Shown here in pieces: positions 1 through 12,639 of a stretch of 64,000 nt of DNA (positions are counted from its first letter, which is position 1; the number at the start of each line of letters is the position of its first letter). The stretch comes from Tenebrio molitor (Eukaryota > Arthropoda > Insecta > Coleoptera > Tenebrionidae), in assembly GCF_963966145.1 (NCBI RefSeq), contig NC_091046.1:13206001-13270000 (forward strand). The letters are read 5' to 3'. Below the pieces are notes generated by a model. It was given only the letters and a program-made list of their open reading frames with translations, made no database searches and was not told the DNA's origin. A program made the position numbers and the translations under genes.

Positions 1-1178
1 TTTTGACTGTGAATAAGATTTTCAAACCGAAAAGATTCAGATCGGAGTTACAAATATCTAATAATTGTCTGTAAATACGTTTTTCTATTTTGCACCTATT
101 AATAACACAGTCAGTAACTCAGTATAACACTCAAACGGGTTTCGAAAAGGAGTTCTTTTCGATACGCGTTTCAGGAATATTTACTTAAATTTGTAATGTT
201 GGCAGTGACTCATAGTGAGTTGTTGCTACGTGATCACTGCATTTCACGACACTTTAAATTGAAAACATACAATTGTTCGTCTATTTATCAGCGTTACCCT
301 CTTATATTTGCCAAATATAATTTTCCTAGCGCTATGTTTTGCACTTTTTTTTTAATTTAAGGGGCAAAATAAAAAAAATATTGTATTAAGTATACTCGTT
401 TTATAAGCCATTTTGTCACACTTGTTTGCTCTAAAAAACGCGTGCGACAAAATGGTGTCTTATAAAACTCGTATAATAAATTACTATTTTAGTTAAGCGG
501 AGTCACACAGCTATAATAAAAAATAACTGGAAATTCATATTATCTACCATAGATATTTTTAAACATTGTTGTGTTTGTTTCTACTCTTAAGCGTCAGGTA
601 ATACATTTTTCATGGTTTATTGGATCTAATATGTTTCAAGTGAACAACAAAAGTATGAACTTATTTAAATGAAAAAACTATTCTTTCACAACAAATACTA
701 TACTTAAGTCATTATAAATGTTGCATCTTAGGCGGCTTTGGAAAACTGATTTTAGTTTGGCAACCCTGGCTAAAGACCCGCATCTAGTGTTTTGTTTTGT
801 TATAGTTTCCAACCATGTTGTCCAGTCTGAAAATATGCTATAACAATTAATTTGTATTTTCAGTAGAATTTATCAACAATAAACAAATTTTCCGTATCAT
901 TTTAAGGTTAGAAGCGGGGGCCAATCGCTGGGGATCGTGTCATTGCTGTCATTTGTCAACAACTAGTAGCTTTTCTGGTGAGATAGGTGTATTCACACAT
1001 CCATTGCCTCCAAGATGCACGTTTATAATACATGGAGTATAGGTATTTCATTTTTATCTTAGCTATTGCAAATTAACTAAAATAAAAAAAGTTCGGAATA
1101 TGTCTATCCGAAGCAACAGATAATTAATTATATATTTTGAAATTGTTTCACATTTTCACTTTGTCGTTAGTTAACAAT
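1..1178. other. Non-coding AT-rich stretch
   Basis: I see no recognisable gene here. The stretch holds one short foldback (391-475) and otherwise unique AT-rich sequence without long repeats. Confidence 0.6.
391..475. repeat. Short foldback (imperfect palindrome)
   Basis: Two arms of roughly 27 bases (391-417 and 446-475) contain TTTTATAAG and CCATTTTGTC in opposite orientation, separated by about 28 bases. The 3' arm has two or three extra bases. It may be a tiny MITE or a solo foldback; no target duplication is obvious. Confidence 0.6.
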
Positions 1179-1418
1179 TGGTAGAGTGCGTTTCAACGAG
1201 AGGTACATAGGCGTGACTATCGAGATGCCCAAGATGTAAGGGAGTCCATTGGCGTGGTCGAGTTTTATTTTTGTTCTTACTTTCACAACACAAAAAATAT
1301 CAGATTTTCGCAGCGGGGATTAGAAGTCGAGTTGTATGACATTAAAATCATGACAGAAATAATTAATTATTCCCGAGAGGGAAACAATATTGTCAAAAAG
1401 CTTTTTAGGGAGCTTGTA

Positions 1419-2016
1419 CAGTTGGATAAAAAAAAACGGGACATGAATCTTCTAATGTAAATTTGGTTTTGTCCATTTGTCAATTAATTGTCTACTTGAC
1501 AATACCTATCATATAATTTTTAAAAATGTCATTGAATTTTGACCATAATTCTATACTTGGGCCAACCAACAGATATAGTAATAAAACCGCCCCCTAGTGC
1601 CCGCGTATTTTAAATAGCAGCTTCCAATTGGCTTATTCAAAACGTGCGCAGATTTTCGAAATCCACAAAAATTACTGGACGGCATCCGGCATCTCATTCG
1701 TTTTAACCTCGCTTCGAGAGTTTGACCACGTGTTTATATTTGTTTGTTTTCCTTGGCATTTTTCGATTTGTATTACAAAATAGTTTTTTTCAAGACTTTT
1801 GGTTCTCTATTTGTTAGAAAGAACCTGCTTCATTGTAAAACAGGCTTCGGCGTATATCGTTCTACGCAACTAGACCACATTCCCTTTTTTTTTATTACTA
1901 TATCTGTTGGTTGGCCCAAGTATAGCCTCTCTCGTAAGAAGGTTGCACACTATTAAAGAACCAAAAAAATTGTGTCAATTTTTTTGACGTGTCCCGTTAT
2001 TTTTTGAATCCAACTG
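1419..2016. mobile_element. MITE, TA duplication, second nest level
   Basis: Both ends read CAGTTGGAT, then an A-rich run, then AACGGGACA in inverted orientation, flanked by TA at 1417-1418 and 2017-2018. Without the element nested inside it (1554-1922) it would be about 230 bp. The TA duplication fits a Tc1/mariner-type passenger. Confidence 0.7.
1554..1922. mobile_element. MITE, innermost nest level
   Basis: A 33-36 bp near-perfect TIR, TACTTGGGCCAACCAACAGA onward on the left and its complement on the right, encloses about 370 bp of non-coding DNA. The ends are flanked by CTA/TAG, consistent with a TA duplication. It sits inside 1419-2016 and so is the youngest insertion of the nest. Confidence 0.85.
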
Positions 2017-3801
2017 TATAATAATGGAAAAATTAAAATACTATTTTTTTCATTTTTGTAAGAAATTTTGGGCGTGAAAAAATAGTGTAAACATAAAAAA
2101 CACTCGAAGGATCAAAGAAGGAAACACGGTGAAGAACAACCTGGCAGTGATTTGCCACAAAATGGCGACAAATCAGCAGTTGAAATGAAATTCGAAAATT
2201 CCCTAGAAAATACAAACTAACGCCGCTACTCTCTACGTAAGCCACGCAACCGGAGACTGAAACAGATTTCTGCGCAAGTTTATAGATGTGTACCTCTCGT
2301 TGAAATGCACTCTACCATCATCAAGGGTGACTATAGACACTCGGGTGACTGACTATGAGATTGGAAAAATTTGCGTTTGGCGTTATGACTTCATTTTTTC
2401 TTTCTAGTTTAAAGTTTTGCTTTGTTGCTTTGTTTAGAAAAAAATCAAAACAAAATACATTTAGATTGAATTTTTTTGTTATGTTGATGAACTTCTGCAA
2501 TCTGTGGTGCCCAGTTTTGCTCAGTGACACTGTTAACTTACCACTAGGTGCATTTATTTATGTAAGTAACTTTAACTATAAGTAGTGATATCCATAGTTA
2601 TCTCGACTCTACATCCATTCATCGATATAAATAAAATAATATTTTTGTTCAGGGCTTAATTGTATCGTGTAGAACCAAGAATCCTTGGTCGAAAACTCAA
2701 ATTAAAAATCTGCAAAAATAAAAGGTTTTTGCGGTTTGAAATATTCAATTTAATGACAAAATAAGATGCGACCATAGTAACCATTAATGTAAAAAAATTG
2801 GGATTTCAAATATCCCCATTAAAAATCTAGCGCAGTCAAATCGGGCAAACGAACTGACCATTCGGTTGAACCACGTCTGTCAATTCACTTCTTCAGATAT
2901 GTTAATTCCAGGTGCAGACCTTAAATATTGCAGGGGAGTTTTATTCTGTTGAAAAATAAAGCTCAGCTCAAACATGTTCCGGAATGGTATTTTTGTTCGA
3001 AAATTATTTTAAACACATACGAGATAAAACAATTTACTCAACACACTTGTGAAACCACATTTATACAACCACTCCAGAACTAACTGATAGATCTGAAAAA
3101 TTAAGCCACTGATGGATTGAAAAGACCTGTAAAATGACCTGTCATTCCATTTAATATTTTAAAGTCGATTATGAAATTTAATTTGCAGATTCACGCTTCA
3201 ATTACATACTCAGTAATTTGACTCAATTAATTTGCACAGTGTAATGGAAGATTATTTTCAAAGCATAGATATTACTATTACATTTTCACATTTTGTTGTC
3301 CATCAAAAGTAGTGGAGTTGTCTTCTGTTCTGTAAAGTAGCAAAATGTTGACTGCAATTGAAGGAAACATTTAATTATGTTAATCTTCGACAGAAGTGCA
3401 CGCACAATAATATAAAAAATGTGTTTTTTTCAGTCGCTGTGTTTCTAAGCATCTGTAGTGAAATGGAATAATAATTGGAGTTTTCCCTGGGTAAAAAGCC
3501 TTATAAAGCAACGTAGACAATTCTCATAGAATACGTAATGTTAATAACACTAATCTCATGTATCTCGCCTGAAATCTTGTTCTCAAGGAAAGTTCAAGCA
3601 GTAATGCCAACTTTATCTCATGAACTTAGTTGGCTAATTATTGTACCTTTTTAATATGCGGTACGATATGCCCTCACTAAGATAATAAGAAACTTATTTC
3701 GTTTTAATATATTTAAGACTTGTAGGTGGAAAATTTTTGTGGAAATGTCTTTATAAGCGGCGTTTATACTTACTTTGTCACAATGTTTGTTTACTTTTCA
3801 G

Positions 3802-3891
3802 GATGTTGATGGAGACTTGTTAGAAAGAAAATTTCGGAAGCTCAATAAAACACGCAAGGAATAAAGATGAATTTAGGAGATTTTCGTACCG
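3802..3891 (+). other. Candidate spliced exon (host gene or poison exon)
   Basis: A pyrimidine-rich tract ending TTTACTTTTCAG precedes base 3802, and a strong donor, G|GTGAGT, follows base 3891, framing 90 bases. In the first frame 20 codons are open (beginning D-V-D-G-D-L-L-E-R-K) and end at TAA 3862-3864. An ATG at 3867 then opens a second short frame (M-N-L-G-D-F-R-T) running into the donor. The exon could be the 3' coding end of an alternative isoform, a stop-containing poison exon, or a 5' leader exon carrying the start codon. I recognise no protein. Both splice signals could still be chance. Confidence 0.35.
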
Positions 3892-6132
3892 GTGAGTTTC
3901 TTTTTTATGTGATAAATATAATGTGTTTGAAAGAATTTTGATATATGTGTCGTGTGTCACAAAGGAAAAATAATATCCAGGAAATTGAATAGATATCGGC
4001 AGGCAATCAGAGAAATGGAGACGTTGTGGAATACAAAAGAAAAAAATATTCAAAAAGAAATGGAGGGGAATCTTTTAGACGCATAAATATCTTTGTTTTT
4101 TTATTAAATTTTAGATATGCCACAGGCACGTTGATATCTATTGCCTTGGTATATGTCATTCGTAGGATTCAGTGTAAGGTCTTAATTGGGGGCCACTTTA
4201 TGTGCTGAAGGCAATTAAGAATTTCATAGAAACAGTGAACTATTCATCTTAAATGAACTCTTAATATGTGGGAAAGTTTCGGTGTATAATTTCATTGTGA
4301 TATGGAACGCTGCATAAATGAATAAAGATAACTTTATGTTACGCGGTCTTTTTAGTAATCTTGGAGAATGGTGTCATGAAAGTGGTCTATTTATAAAGAA
4401 AACCGGAATTGCTTTGTTCCACAACGTCATAGTTTTGTATCAGTTTTACCGCAAGCATCCACAGTATAATAACACCACAACTATTAAAATTGCACCAAAT
4501 ATGTACTTCTTCGAAACATCTTGAGGACCCAAGGCATGTTAAACAAACCAAATGAGTCGGTATATTTGCTACGTATCTGTACCCCGCAGGTCTTTTGCGT
4601 GAAATGCATTTTGGTTGATCGAAAATATATACTTCAATGCACCAATTCTCGTCGTTTCGCATTGCTGCAAGAAACAAATTTAATACCCGAGAAATGATGT
4701 AGATTCTATTGTTCAAGATGTGGCTCCATATATTTAGCAGAAGTGAATTATTGATTTAAAAACAGCGGTAGAAAAAAATCCCCAACTTTTCCATTTCCAT
4801 AACAAAGTTTATATTGTGCGAGTTTTCTGCCAACAATACTTCTTGTATAGTGAAATAGGACTACACTGTGAAACTAAAAAACTTCGTTTTATTCAAGCCA
4901 TTCATTTTGGAGACTGTCGTAAAAAATGCAACTTTCAACAAGTCCGACTCTAATCTGACGCATCTGTCGCGTCACGAATAAGATTAACTTCTTCCAGATT
5001 AATAAATGGAAAATTATGCGAAATTGAAAACGATGATAATTAATTTTTCCTTGGTACAAGATTCTGGGAACGAGCTTTCTCCACCGTATACGCATCCGTA
5101 AAGCAAGGAAGCATATGTGGGTTAGCTGCCTTTCAAAGCTCCATTAATTTCTCTTTCCCGCTTTTCGTCGTCGGCATACAGAATTTTTCATTTAGTAGCG
5201 CTAAAGCTACGTAATATAAAGCAAACAGAAATGTTATATGCCAAAGCGTACAAGACATTTACGAAAATACCGCAATTTCATATGTTTAAGGGAATTTAAT
5301 AAAAACTGGGGGGTATTCACTTACCCATCGAAGGAGGTAGCTTTTATTAACTTTCTTTTGAATTAATCTTTTTAAATCTTATTTAAATAGTTAAAATGTT
5401 CAAGAAGTTTTGATTATTTTAAAGCGACTATCTCAGACAGCACATTTTTTCGGTGGCATTGTGTTTGTCTTTTTTTGCATTTCAAACCCGAGAGAAATAT
5501 GAAACCGTATAACAGTAGTGTTAAATACAAGCACATGGTGCTTTAAAACATTACAATAAGAGCAATAGAAGCTTCAGTTGGGGGCAGTACTGATTTTACA
5601 ACAAATTCAGTTTCACATATTTCTGTCCCAGTTGAGATTTTTACGTCATATACGAAAGAAATATTTAATTTACTTAAACTAAAATGATTAATTGAATCCG
5701 CAAAAAAGTAAGACGCTCTTCACAATAATTGCAATGATGTCAAATTTATGAAGTAGAGAGGTTTTATTAATTTATTTATTCTGTGTCTTCATTGACTTGT
5801 TTTGAGCTGGAGAATAATTTCTAATTTATCCCTGAGAAGTTCAGAGTAAATTCTGTTATAAGTAATTTATTAAGGAAATTAAATATAAAATTATAAATAG
5901 AAATTTACAATGTTTGTTTTAATTTATGTCATCAGTTCATCACACAAATAAAGATCCTAAGACGCTAAAAAATCTGCACTCCTGAGATTAAATTAACGGC
6001 GCCCAAATAAATAAGTTGATCTGGGGTAACCATAAAAATAGTAGTTTTCCCTCGTTCAGCTTCAGTTGTTTGATATTTTTTATCTTTATACATTATTATC
6101 CAAAGCAACAACAGAATAACACAATAGTTATT

Positions 6133-6262
6133 TACGAACCAAGTGCGGGAAGACGCTGTTCCCGCATGAGCGCATTTTTTAAAGCACGAGCGACGAAGGA
6201 GCGAGTGCCTTTAATTAATGCGCGAATGAACGGAAGATGTCTTCACGCAAGTGGTTCGTACA
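6133..6262. repeat. GC-rich foldback element
   Basis: Arms of about 40 bases (left 6133-6173, right about 6219-6262) both carry the terminal word ACGAACCA followed by a diverged inverted match. Between them lies an imperfect inner palindrome, GCACGAGCGACGAAGGAGCG at 6184-6203 followed by AGTGC. It is much richer in GC than its surroundings. Confidence 0.7.
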
Positions 6263-7386
6263 ATATTTTTTGTACGAAAATTAAATTAAATTTTTTTTGT
6301 TTTAATACATTAAACATAAACGAACATAAAACCAAGTAGGCAGTATATTTGATTATTGGAAACAATTGCTTCACTTGATATTTCAATTTTTGCAATAGTT
6401 TGTGAATTTTGTAGGAACAATTTTCAATGATTATAAATCTTTCCGTAATTTTTTAATGGAGGATAACACAGGGAAGTTGTATTTTATGAACTAAATTTTA
6501 TTATTATCAAGACAGATTTTTTTTTTGAATGCCTCAAAGGGCCAGTGTTTTTTGCAATTTTTACATTCGAGTTGACCGGGAAGCACTCGTTTCGGAGCGA
6601 GCGTTGGATGTTGGAAACGTTGTTTTCAAGGCTATGAGTACAAAAAATAATTAAAATAACCTCACTGCTACATCTAATATTTTAAACTGTGTTATAGATA
6701 GTTGTTAATTCCAAAGATATTTTTTGATAAATAATCTAAAACATTGATAAAATGGCTGTGCCTTGCTTAAGGGTATTGCCAATTTCGATTGGAAAGAAAT
6801 ACAACAGTCAAAGGGATCGATTTAAGAGGGTGCTGTGGTATTTTGATTGACCCTTTTGAAAGACTTTATCTAGTTGATAAGAAAGAAGCGTTGATCAGAA
6901 TGTAAAGATAACGATTAAACGGCGTCAGAGTGATTGCTGCCAGACACTGCAACTAATTGATACTTATCATTAAGTTAATGACGCTTCTCTGATTGCAATT
7001 GTAACTTGTGTAGACTCTAGAAAGAAATATAAAATCCTTAAAATTATCGACCCACATCAACCAAACCTTTGCAATCGTTAAATAAAGCATATTATAACAA
7101 GTGTTGAATTGTTCATCAAGTTGACTATGAATGTATTTTTTGAGAGACAACAACATCGTAAATTAAGTTGGTTAGACAAAGATAGCGACAAAAATCAAAG
7201 CCAATTTGATGAACTTTTCAATTGAACACATGTCAGAAATTACGTTTTAAAAGGATAAATTTAAAATGAAAGTGGGTTTTTCATCTTCAGTTATCACAAA
7301 ATCTTAATATTTTATATAAAACTTGTATTTATACATGACCAATAACATTTCTTTAATTAATTAGTTTCCATATGATGATATCCTAG

Positions 7387-7590
7387 TAGTATGTCCACGG
7401 ATTGAGTTACAAAGAGGTATGTTTTACAAAAGATTTTTGGGTTTGAATTACATATTTGGGGATTAAGTTCTGCTTGGCTTGAAACTAATTTTAATTGTTT
7501 CAAAAACAAGCAGATCACTTTGTCAAGAGTGACTTTTTCTGAAAAATAAAAAAGTATTTCCTCTGTCTAACTCAATCCGTGGACATACTG
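7387..7590. mobile_element. Short MITE with about 30-bp TIRs
   Basis: AGTATGTCCACGGATTGAGT on the left recurs inverted at 7569-7590, followed on each side by a weaker match to ACAGAGG. The right end is flanked by TA (7591-7592); the left outermost base is changed (TAGT for CAGT). The 204-bp interior is non-coding, and the form fits a Tc1/mariner-type MITE. Confidence 0.85.
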
Positions 7591-7592
7591 TA

Positions 7593-10252
7593 TACCTATA
7601 TATGTATATTTTGTTAACAATCTTTCTGTGGAGCTTCCTTTCCTTGAATTTCTTTGCTGGTCAATTCGGTACTTCTTGTCTAGTTAATTAAGACAAGTAA
7701 CATTATTCCCAACACTTACATAAAAGCAGGTAGAAATTGTAATCTCATAAAAGCACAACTAATCCTGTTAACACTCATGATGATTTAAGATGTGGTAATA
7801 AGAAGGCTTCTAATTTGACAAAAATAGTTTTTATTTCACGTTCTCATCGAATAAGCAGTAATAAGCAATAAATAGAATAAAACGTGAAGTCCATCAGAGA
7901 GTGAACTTAACATTGTAGGTTTTTTTTTGACATGATTGTGATGTGTCGATTTGGAAAAAGTTGTAAAAATGTCTGTTTACTAAAACAAGGTTAAATATTA
8001 AATAAAAATAAACAATTATCTGCCTTAAGTAATATTATCAATATTTTTCACTGTAATCTAAAACAGGCCAACTAGATTTATTTCCACTATTTTGGTACAT
8101 ACATTGTCGTGAAAGATACGAGTATATTGGTAATTTTCTTAAACAAATATTAAACGAGTGGGTTTCCTTTCATCACGATTTGAAATAAAGAAAATCTTTG
8201 GATTCGAATAGCAAACCCGTAATAGCAACAAAGCACACAGCTTTACTTAATTTAACCAATTTTGGAGGTATTCAGAAGGCAACAGAGGAAATAAAGCATG
8301 CAGCGCAAGTTGCATTATACATTAGATTTAGGTTGCCGCACCAAACGAATTCAGCATAACTCGATATATAAATTTATATTTATTAAACTAATTATTGCTG
8401 TTTCGTTTATTCTAAATAGTTACGAATGCAGACACAATTTTAGATTTAATTAATAGTTTAATCTTGTTTCCTGAGTTAACCGTAAACGAAGCCCTTATTA
8501 ACCTTTCTCATTTTGGAAGGCATCTCCTTTTTGAGCGAGTTGGAAGCTAGATACTGGAGAGGTTAGAGTCTATTATGGCGTAAAACTGAAATCAGACAAT
8601 CCATAATCGTTCACCTGTCTTCTTAGACCATTGTGTCAGAGCTTCCGTTCACAGGTAACCCCTCACTTCTCTTGTTGGGGCATCGGCGAGGGCAGAGGTT
8701 ACGCGCGGGGAGGATCTCGTTACAGTCCCGTGCTCCGGGTGTGAAAAACCCACAATCCCACGATTGTTAAGGAGTTACAATAAGAATTAAATGTATGTTC
8801 GCATATGACTCATTAAGAAAATACGGCTGGAAGTACCGATTTGTACTTTCAAATCAAAGAGAAATATGTAATAATGTCGACGGGTTTAATACGTTTCAAG
8901 ATGTAGAGCAATCAAACATTAGTCGAGCAGTACCGATGTAAGTTCGAAAGTAAGACTTAGTTTGTTGCGGTTCAGTTTGGACATGAAAACCGCTTTAAAA
9001 TTAGCATTTGTCCAACACAAAGTCGCGAGTTGCTTTTCCATTTACAGAGCTTTCAGAAGTTGTCTTTGACTGCAGTTTTCGCGTAGCCACAAGAGTACAT
9101 CACTTCACTGTAATTAACTCTTTACAGACTTGAATTTAACTACACAAAGGGAACAATGCCTCTCAAAAATTGCCCTTTACCACTTATTGATTCGAGCTAA
9201 TCTCCACCGTAACCATCTAATATCTATCTCTTTTCATTCCGTTCGACAACAACTTGAAGTAGGTTAATTTTATTACACGATTTTTACAAGCTTTTTCTGA
9301 GGCTATTTTCAGATAGACAGTTTATTCTGTACCCCGATTATCGACTACAATAGGGTAAAAAATTAGATTTACGAACAATCTTTTTCAATATAGAGACTAC
9401 AGCTTTCATTTATCTCCCACAATTTGATTGGAAGGGGGAGGGGCTTGAACTTATCAGATTCAATTATAACTTTTGATTTGTTCCAAATTAATTCTGTAAT
9501 GCAGGTTTTCATTTATCTCATTAAGATTTTTAAGGAACTTTGGCTGTTTACGACAAACATTTAAATCGGACGGTTTTCTTCAGCTGACACCGTGAGTCTG
9601 GCCAATTAGAATAAAGTGTTCGCAGTAGCTGTAATAATAAGTTTAAATTTTATAATCTTAGAGAACTTAATTATATAAATATAAATATTTAATGAAGTTG
9701 TTTGTGAAGTCAACGTAGTTTAAAAATCTGTAAATATAACAAGAAAAGGATTGATTCAAACTTGGCTAGGCAAAAATGTTTGAGATTGGAACCAAAAAAC
9801 TTATTAAAATAAGTAAATAAATTGTGATTGGTTTGTACCAAGGTACTTATTGAAAATTATAAGTGTACGGCGTTGCCACGTTAATTGTTTATAAAATTTT
9901 ATTATAATATTATTATCATAAATAAATTTAGTTTTAGTAGAAAATATTCTTAATTTCATTGATCTTGTCCCAAGTTCCAATTATAGAGGAATTATAATTA
10001 ATTGTTCTTATTCTGACTTTTCACCCACACCTTTCATATTTGATCTAAATGGAAGACGCTTATTTTTAAAGGACGTTTGCATTTACTTCGGATTATTTAT
10101 TATCTTGCTGAAACTGATAACGCCCATATATGACATCGACGAAATATATCAATTCGATTCAACAAAGGCGATTCTTATTATTTATTAAAGGGAAACAGTG
10201 TTGTCAACCCACAACAGATCTACTGACGTGTTTACAACCTGCATTGATAGTA
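7593..10252. other. Non-coding stretch with GC-richer island
   Basis: No gene is recognised. About 8540-8770 is clearly richer in GC than its surroundings (runs such as GCATCGGCGAGGGCAG and GTTACGCGCGGGGAGG) but has no open frame of note and no tRNA or 5S rRNA signature that I can see. It may be a regulatory block; this is inference from base composition only. Confidence 0.4.
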
Positions 10253-10254
10253 TA

Positions 10255-10804
10255 CAGGTGTCCCAGAGTTGCGAAAAAGCTTGTTTGTTATTAAAGCTTT
10301 CCAACGATATAGGGTTTGTATAGTCGAATGTGAAAATCTAGGGTGATATCCTAAAATCAATAAATTGGGAGCAACTTTTCCGCTAAAGACAAGCTTGTCA
10401 AAAAGCTTTCCATCAATGCAATAATAAATACGGGCTGCCATTTGAAAAAAATGAGTTTTTGACATTTTTAATTTGTTATGTTTAAAAAATCGCAGTAGGC
10501 ATATGCGACTGAGCAGGTTGTTGAGCAAACGCTGAACAGATGCGGTAAACATTCAGGAATCAAACAGCGCAATTATTTTAATTTATGTGGAACGATTTGG
10601 AAGGTACGAATTTTCGAACGGACCCCTGCAATTCGAAATTCTGGTAAAAAAAGCGCCACAGATCAAAAACGACGGCAGATAAGTAAAAACGACCTCTACA
10701 GATTTGATTCATAATTTAGCATAGAATTCAAAAATGAAATCAAATTTGGTAGGTTCTATTTAAAAAAACATAACTTTAGTGTTTTTATAATATTGGGACA
10801 ACTG
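10255..10804. mobile_element. 550-bp MITE (unit 1 of the composite)
   Basis: It starts CAGGTGTCCCAGAGTTGCG and ends GGGACAACTG, with TA at 10253-10254 and 10805-10806. The TIR is only about 11 bp. Its interior recurs three more times downstream (same orientation near 11590-11880 and 12050-12520, inverted near 10920-11440). No coding potential is recognised; the 106-codon minus-strand frame at 10232-10552 is not related to anything I know. Confidence 0.75.
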
Positions 10805-10810
10805 TATATA

Positions 10811-12637
10811 CAGTGTCCCAGAGTTGCGAAAAAGCTCCATAACTTGTTTGTTATTAAAGATATCAACTGTTTCTTTGTTCTAGATCATAGCTACGCTTCT
10901 ACTGCATATTCGGAAAATATTGCGCTATATATATAGAGTGTCTCAATATTATAAAAACACTAAAGTTATGTTTTTTTAAACGGAAACTACCCAGTTTGAT
11001 TTTATTCTTGAACTCTATGCTAAATTATGAATCAAATTTATAGAGGTCGTTTTTACTTATCTGCCATCGTTTTTAATCAGTGGCGCTTTATTTACCAGAA
11101 TTTCGAATTGCAGGGGTCCCTTCGAAAATTCGTACCTTCCAAATCGTTGCACATAAATTAAAATGATTGACGCTGTTTGATTTCTGAATGTTTGCTGCAT
11201 CTGCTGAGTGTCTACTTAACAACCTGCTTAGTCGCATATGCCTACTGCGATTTTTGAAACATAACGAATTAAAAATGTTAAAAACTCATTTGTTTCAAAT
11301 GGCACCCCGTATTTATTATTGCGCTGGTCAAAAGCTTTTTTGACAAGCCTTTGAACAATATAAGGTTTGTATAGTCGAATCTGAAAATCTAGGGTGCTAT
11401 CCTAAAACCGCTAAATTTGGTGCAATTTTTCCGTTAAAGACAATACAAAAAACTAGTAGGCCTAACAAAAGATAATCACACAATATGGTTACTCCATAAA
11501 GATGAATCAACCAACAAAACAGTGTTTAACAATTAAACATTTAATTATTTTAGTGATTTTTAGTGTTTTTAAGATAGCACCCTAGATATTCACATTCGGC
11601 TATACAAACCCTATACAGTTGGAAAGCTTGTCAAAAAAGCTTTCGACCAGTGCAATAATAAATGCAGGGTGCCATTTGAAAAAAATGAGTTTTTGACATT
11701 TTTAGTTTGTTATATTTAAAAAATCGCAGTGTGGGCATATGCGACTAACCACGTTATTGAGTAAACACTTAACAGATGCGGCAAACATTCAGGAATCAAA
11801 CAGTGGCAATTATTTTAATTTATGTACAACGATTTGGATGGTACGAATTTTCGAAGGGACCCCTGCACTATCTAGGGTACTATCGTAAAATCACTAAAAT
11901 AATGAAATGTTTAATTGTTAAACACTGTTTTGTTGGTTGATTCATCTTTATGGAGTGACCATATTGTGTGATTATCTTTTGTTAGGCCTACTAGATTTTT
12001 GTATTGTCTTTTTAACGGAAAAATTGCACCAAATTTAGCGATTTTAGGATAGCACCCTAGATTTTCAGATTCGACTATACAAACCTTATATTGTTCAAAA
12101 GCTTGTCAAAAAAGCTTTCGACCAGTGCAATAAATACGGGGTGCCATTTGAAAAAAATGAGTTTTTAACATTTTTAATTCGTTATGTTTAAAAAATCGCA
12201 GTAGGCATATGTGACTAAGCAGATTGTTGAGTAGACACTCAGCAGATGCAGCAAACATTCAGAAATCAAACAGCGTCAATCATTTTAATTTATGTGCAAC
12301 GATTTGGAAGGTACGAATTTTCGAAGGGACCCCTGCAATTCGAAATTCTGGTAAAAAAAGCGCCACTGATTAAAAACGATGGCAGATAAGTAAAAACGAC
12401 CTGTATAAATTTGATTCATAATTTAGCATAGAGTTCAAGAATAAAGTCAAACTGGGTAGTTTCCATTTAAAAAAACATAACTTTAGTGTTTTTATAATAT
12501 TGGGACGCTCTGTATATATACCGCAATATTTTCCGAATATGCAGTATAAGCGTAGCTATCATCTAGAAAAAATAAAAAGTTGATATCTTTAATAACAAAC
12601 AAATTATGGAGCTTTTTCGCAACTCTGGGACACCCTG
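10811..12637. mobile_element. Long inverted-repeat element with about 770-bp arms
   Basis: The left arm (about 10811-11590) is repeated inverted as the right arm (about 11868-12637). The two match over almost their whole length with scattered substitutions. Outer ends read CAG(GG)TGTCCCAGAGTTGCG and the right end is flanked by TA. The roughly 280-bp centre is itself a further copy of unit 1. A transcript across it could fold into a very long hairpin. No transposase is encoded, so it would depend on another element. Confidence 0.85.
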
Positions 12638-12639
12638 TA

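Larger units (their letters stand above)
1179..2317. mobile_element. Outer TIR element of a three-level nest
   Basis: Bases 1179-1207 (TGGTAGAGTGCGTTTCAACG onward) recur inverted at 2289-2317 with a single mismatch, a 29-bp TIR. The repeat stops there; the interior is non-coding and has been interrupted by the element at 1419-2016. No clear target duplication is seen, so the superfamily is open. Open frames of 68-70 codons inside show no similarity I recognise. Confidence 0.75.
2318..7386. other. Non-coding AT-rich stretch with one candidate exon
   Basis: Apart from the candidate exon at 3802-3891 and the foldback at 6133-6262 I see nothing to annotate. Open frames of up to 109 codons (for example 4387-4716 on the minus strand) have no recognised similarity and overlap open frames on the other strand, as expected by chance. 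Confidence 0.5.

Noticed and set aside
4387..4716. 109-codon minus-strand open frame
   Set aside because: It overlaps a plus-strand frame of 68 codons, has no family pattern, and such lengths occur by chance in 64 kb. Not called a gene.
8641..8770. Possible tRNA or 5S rRNA in the GC-rich island
   Set aside because: No A/B box pair, no cloverleaf and no match to the 5S sequence that I know.
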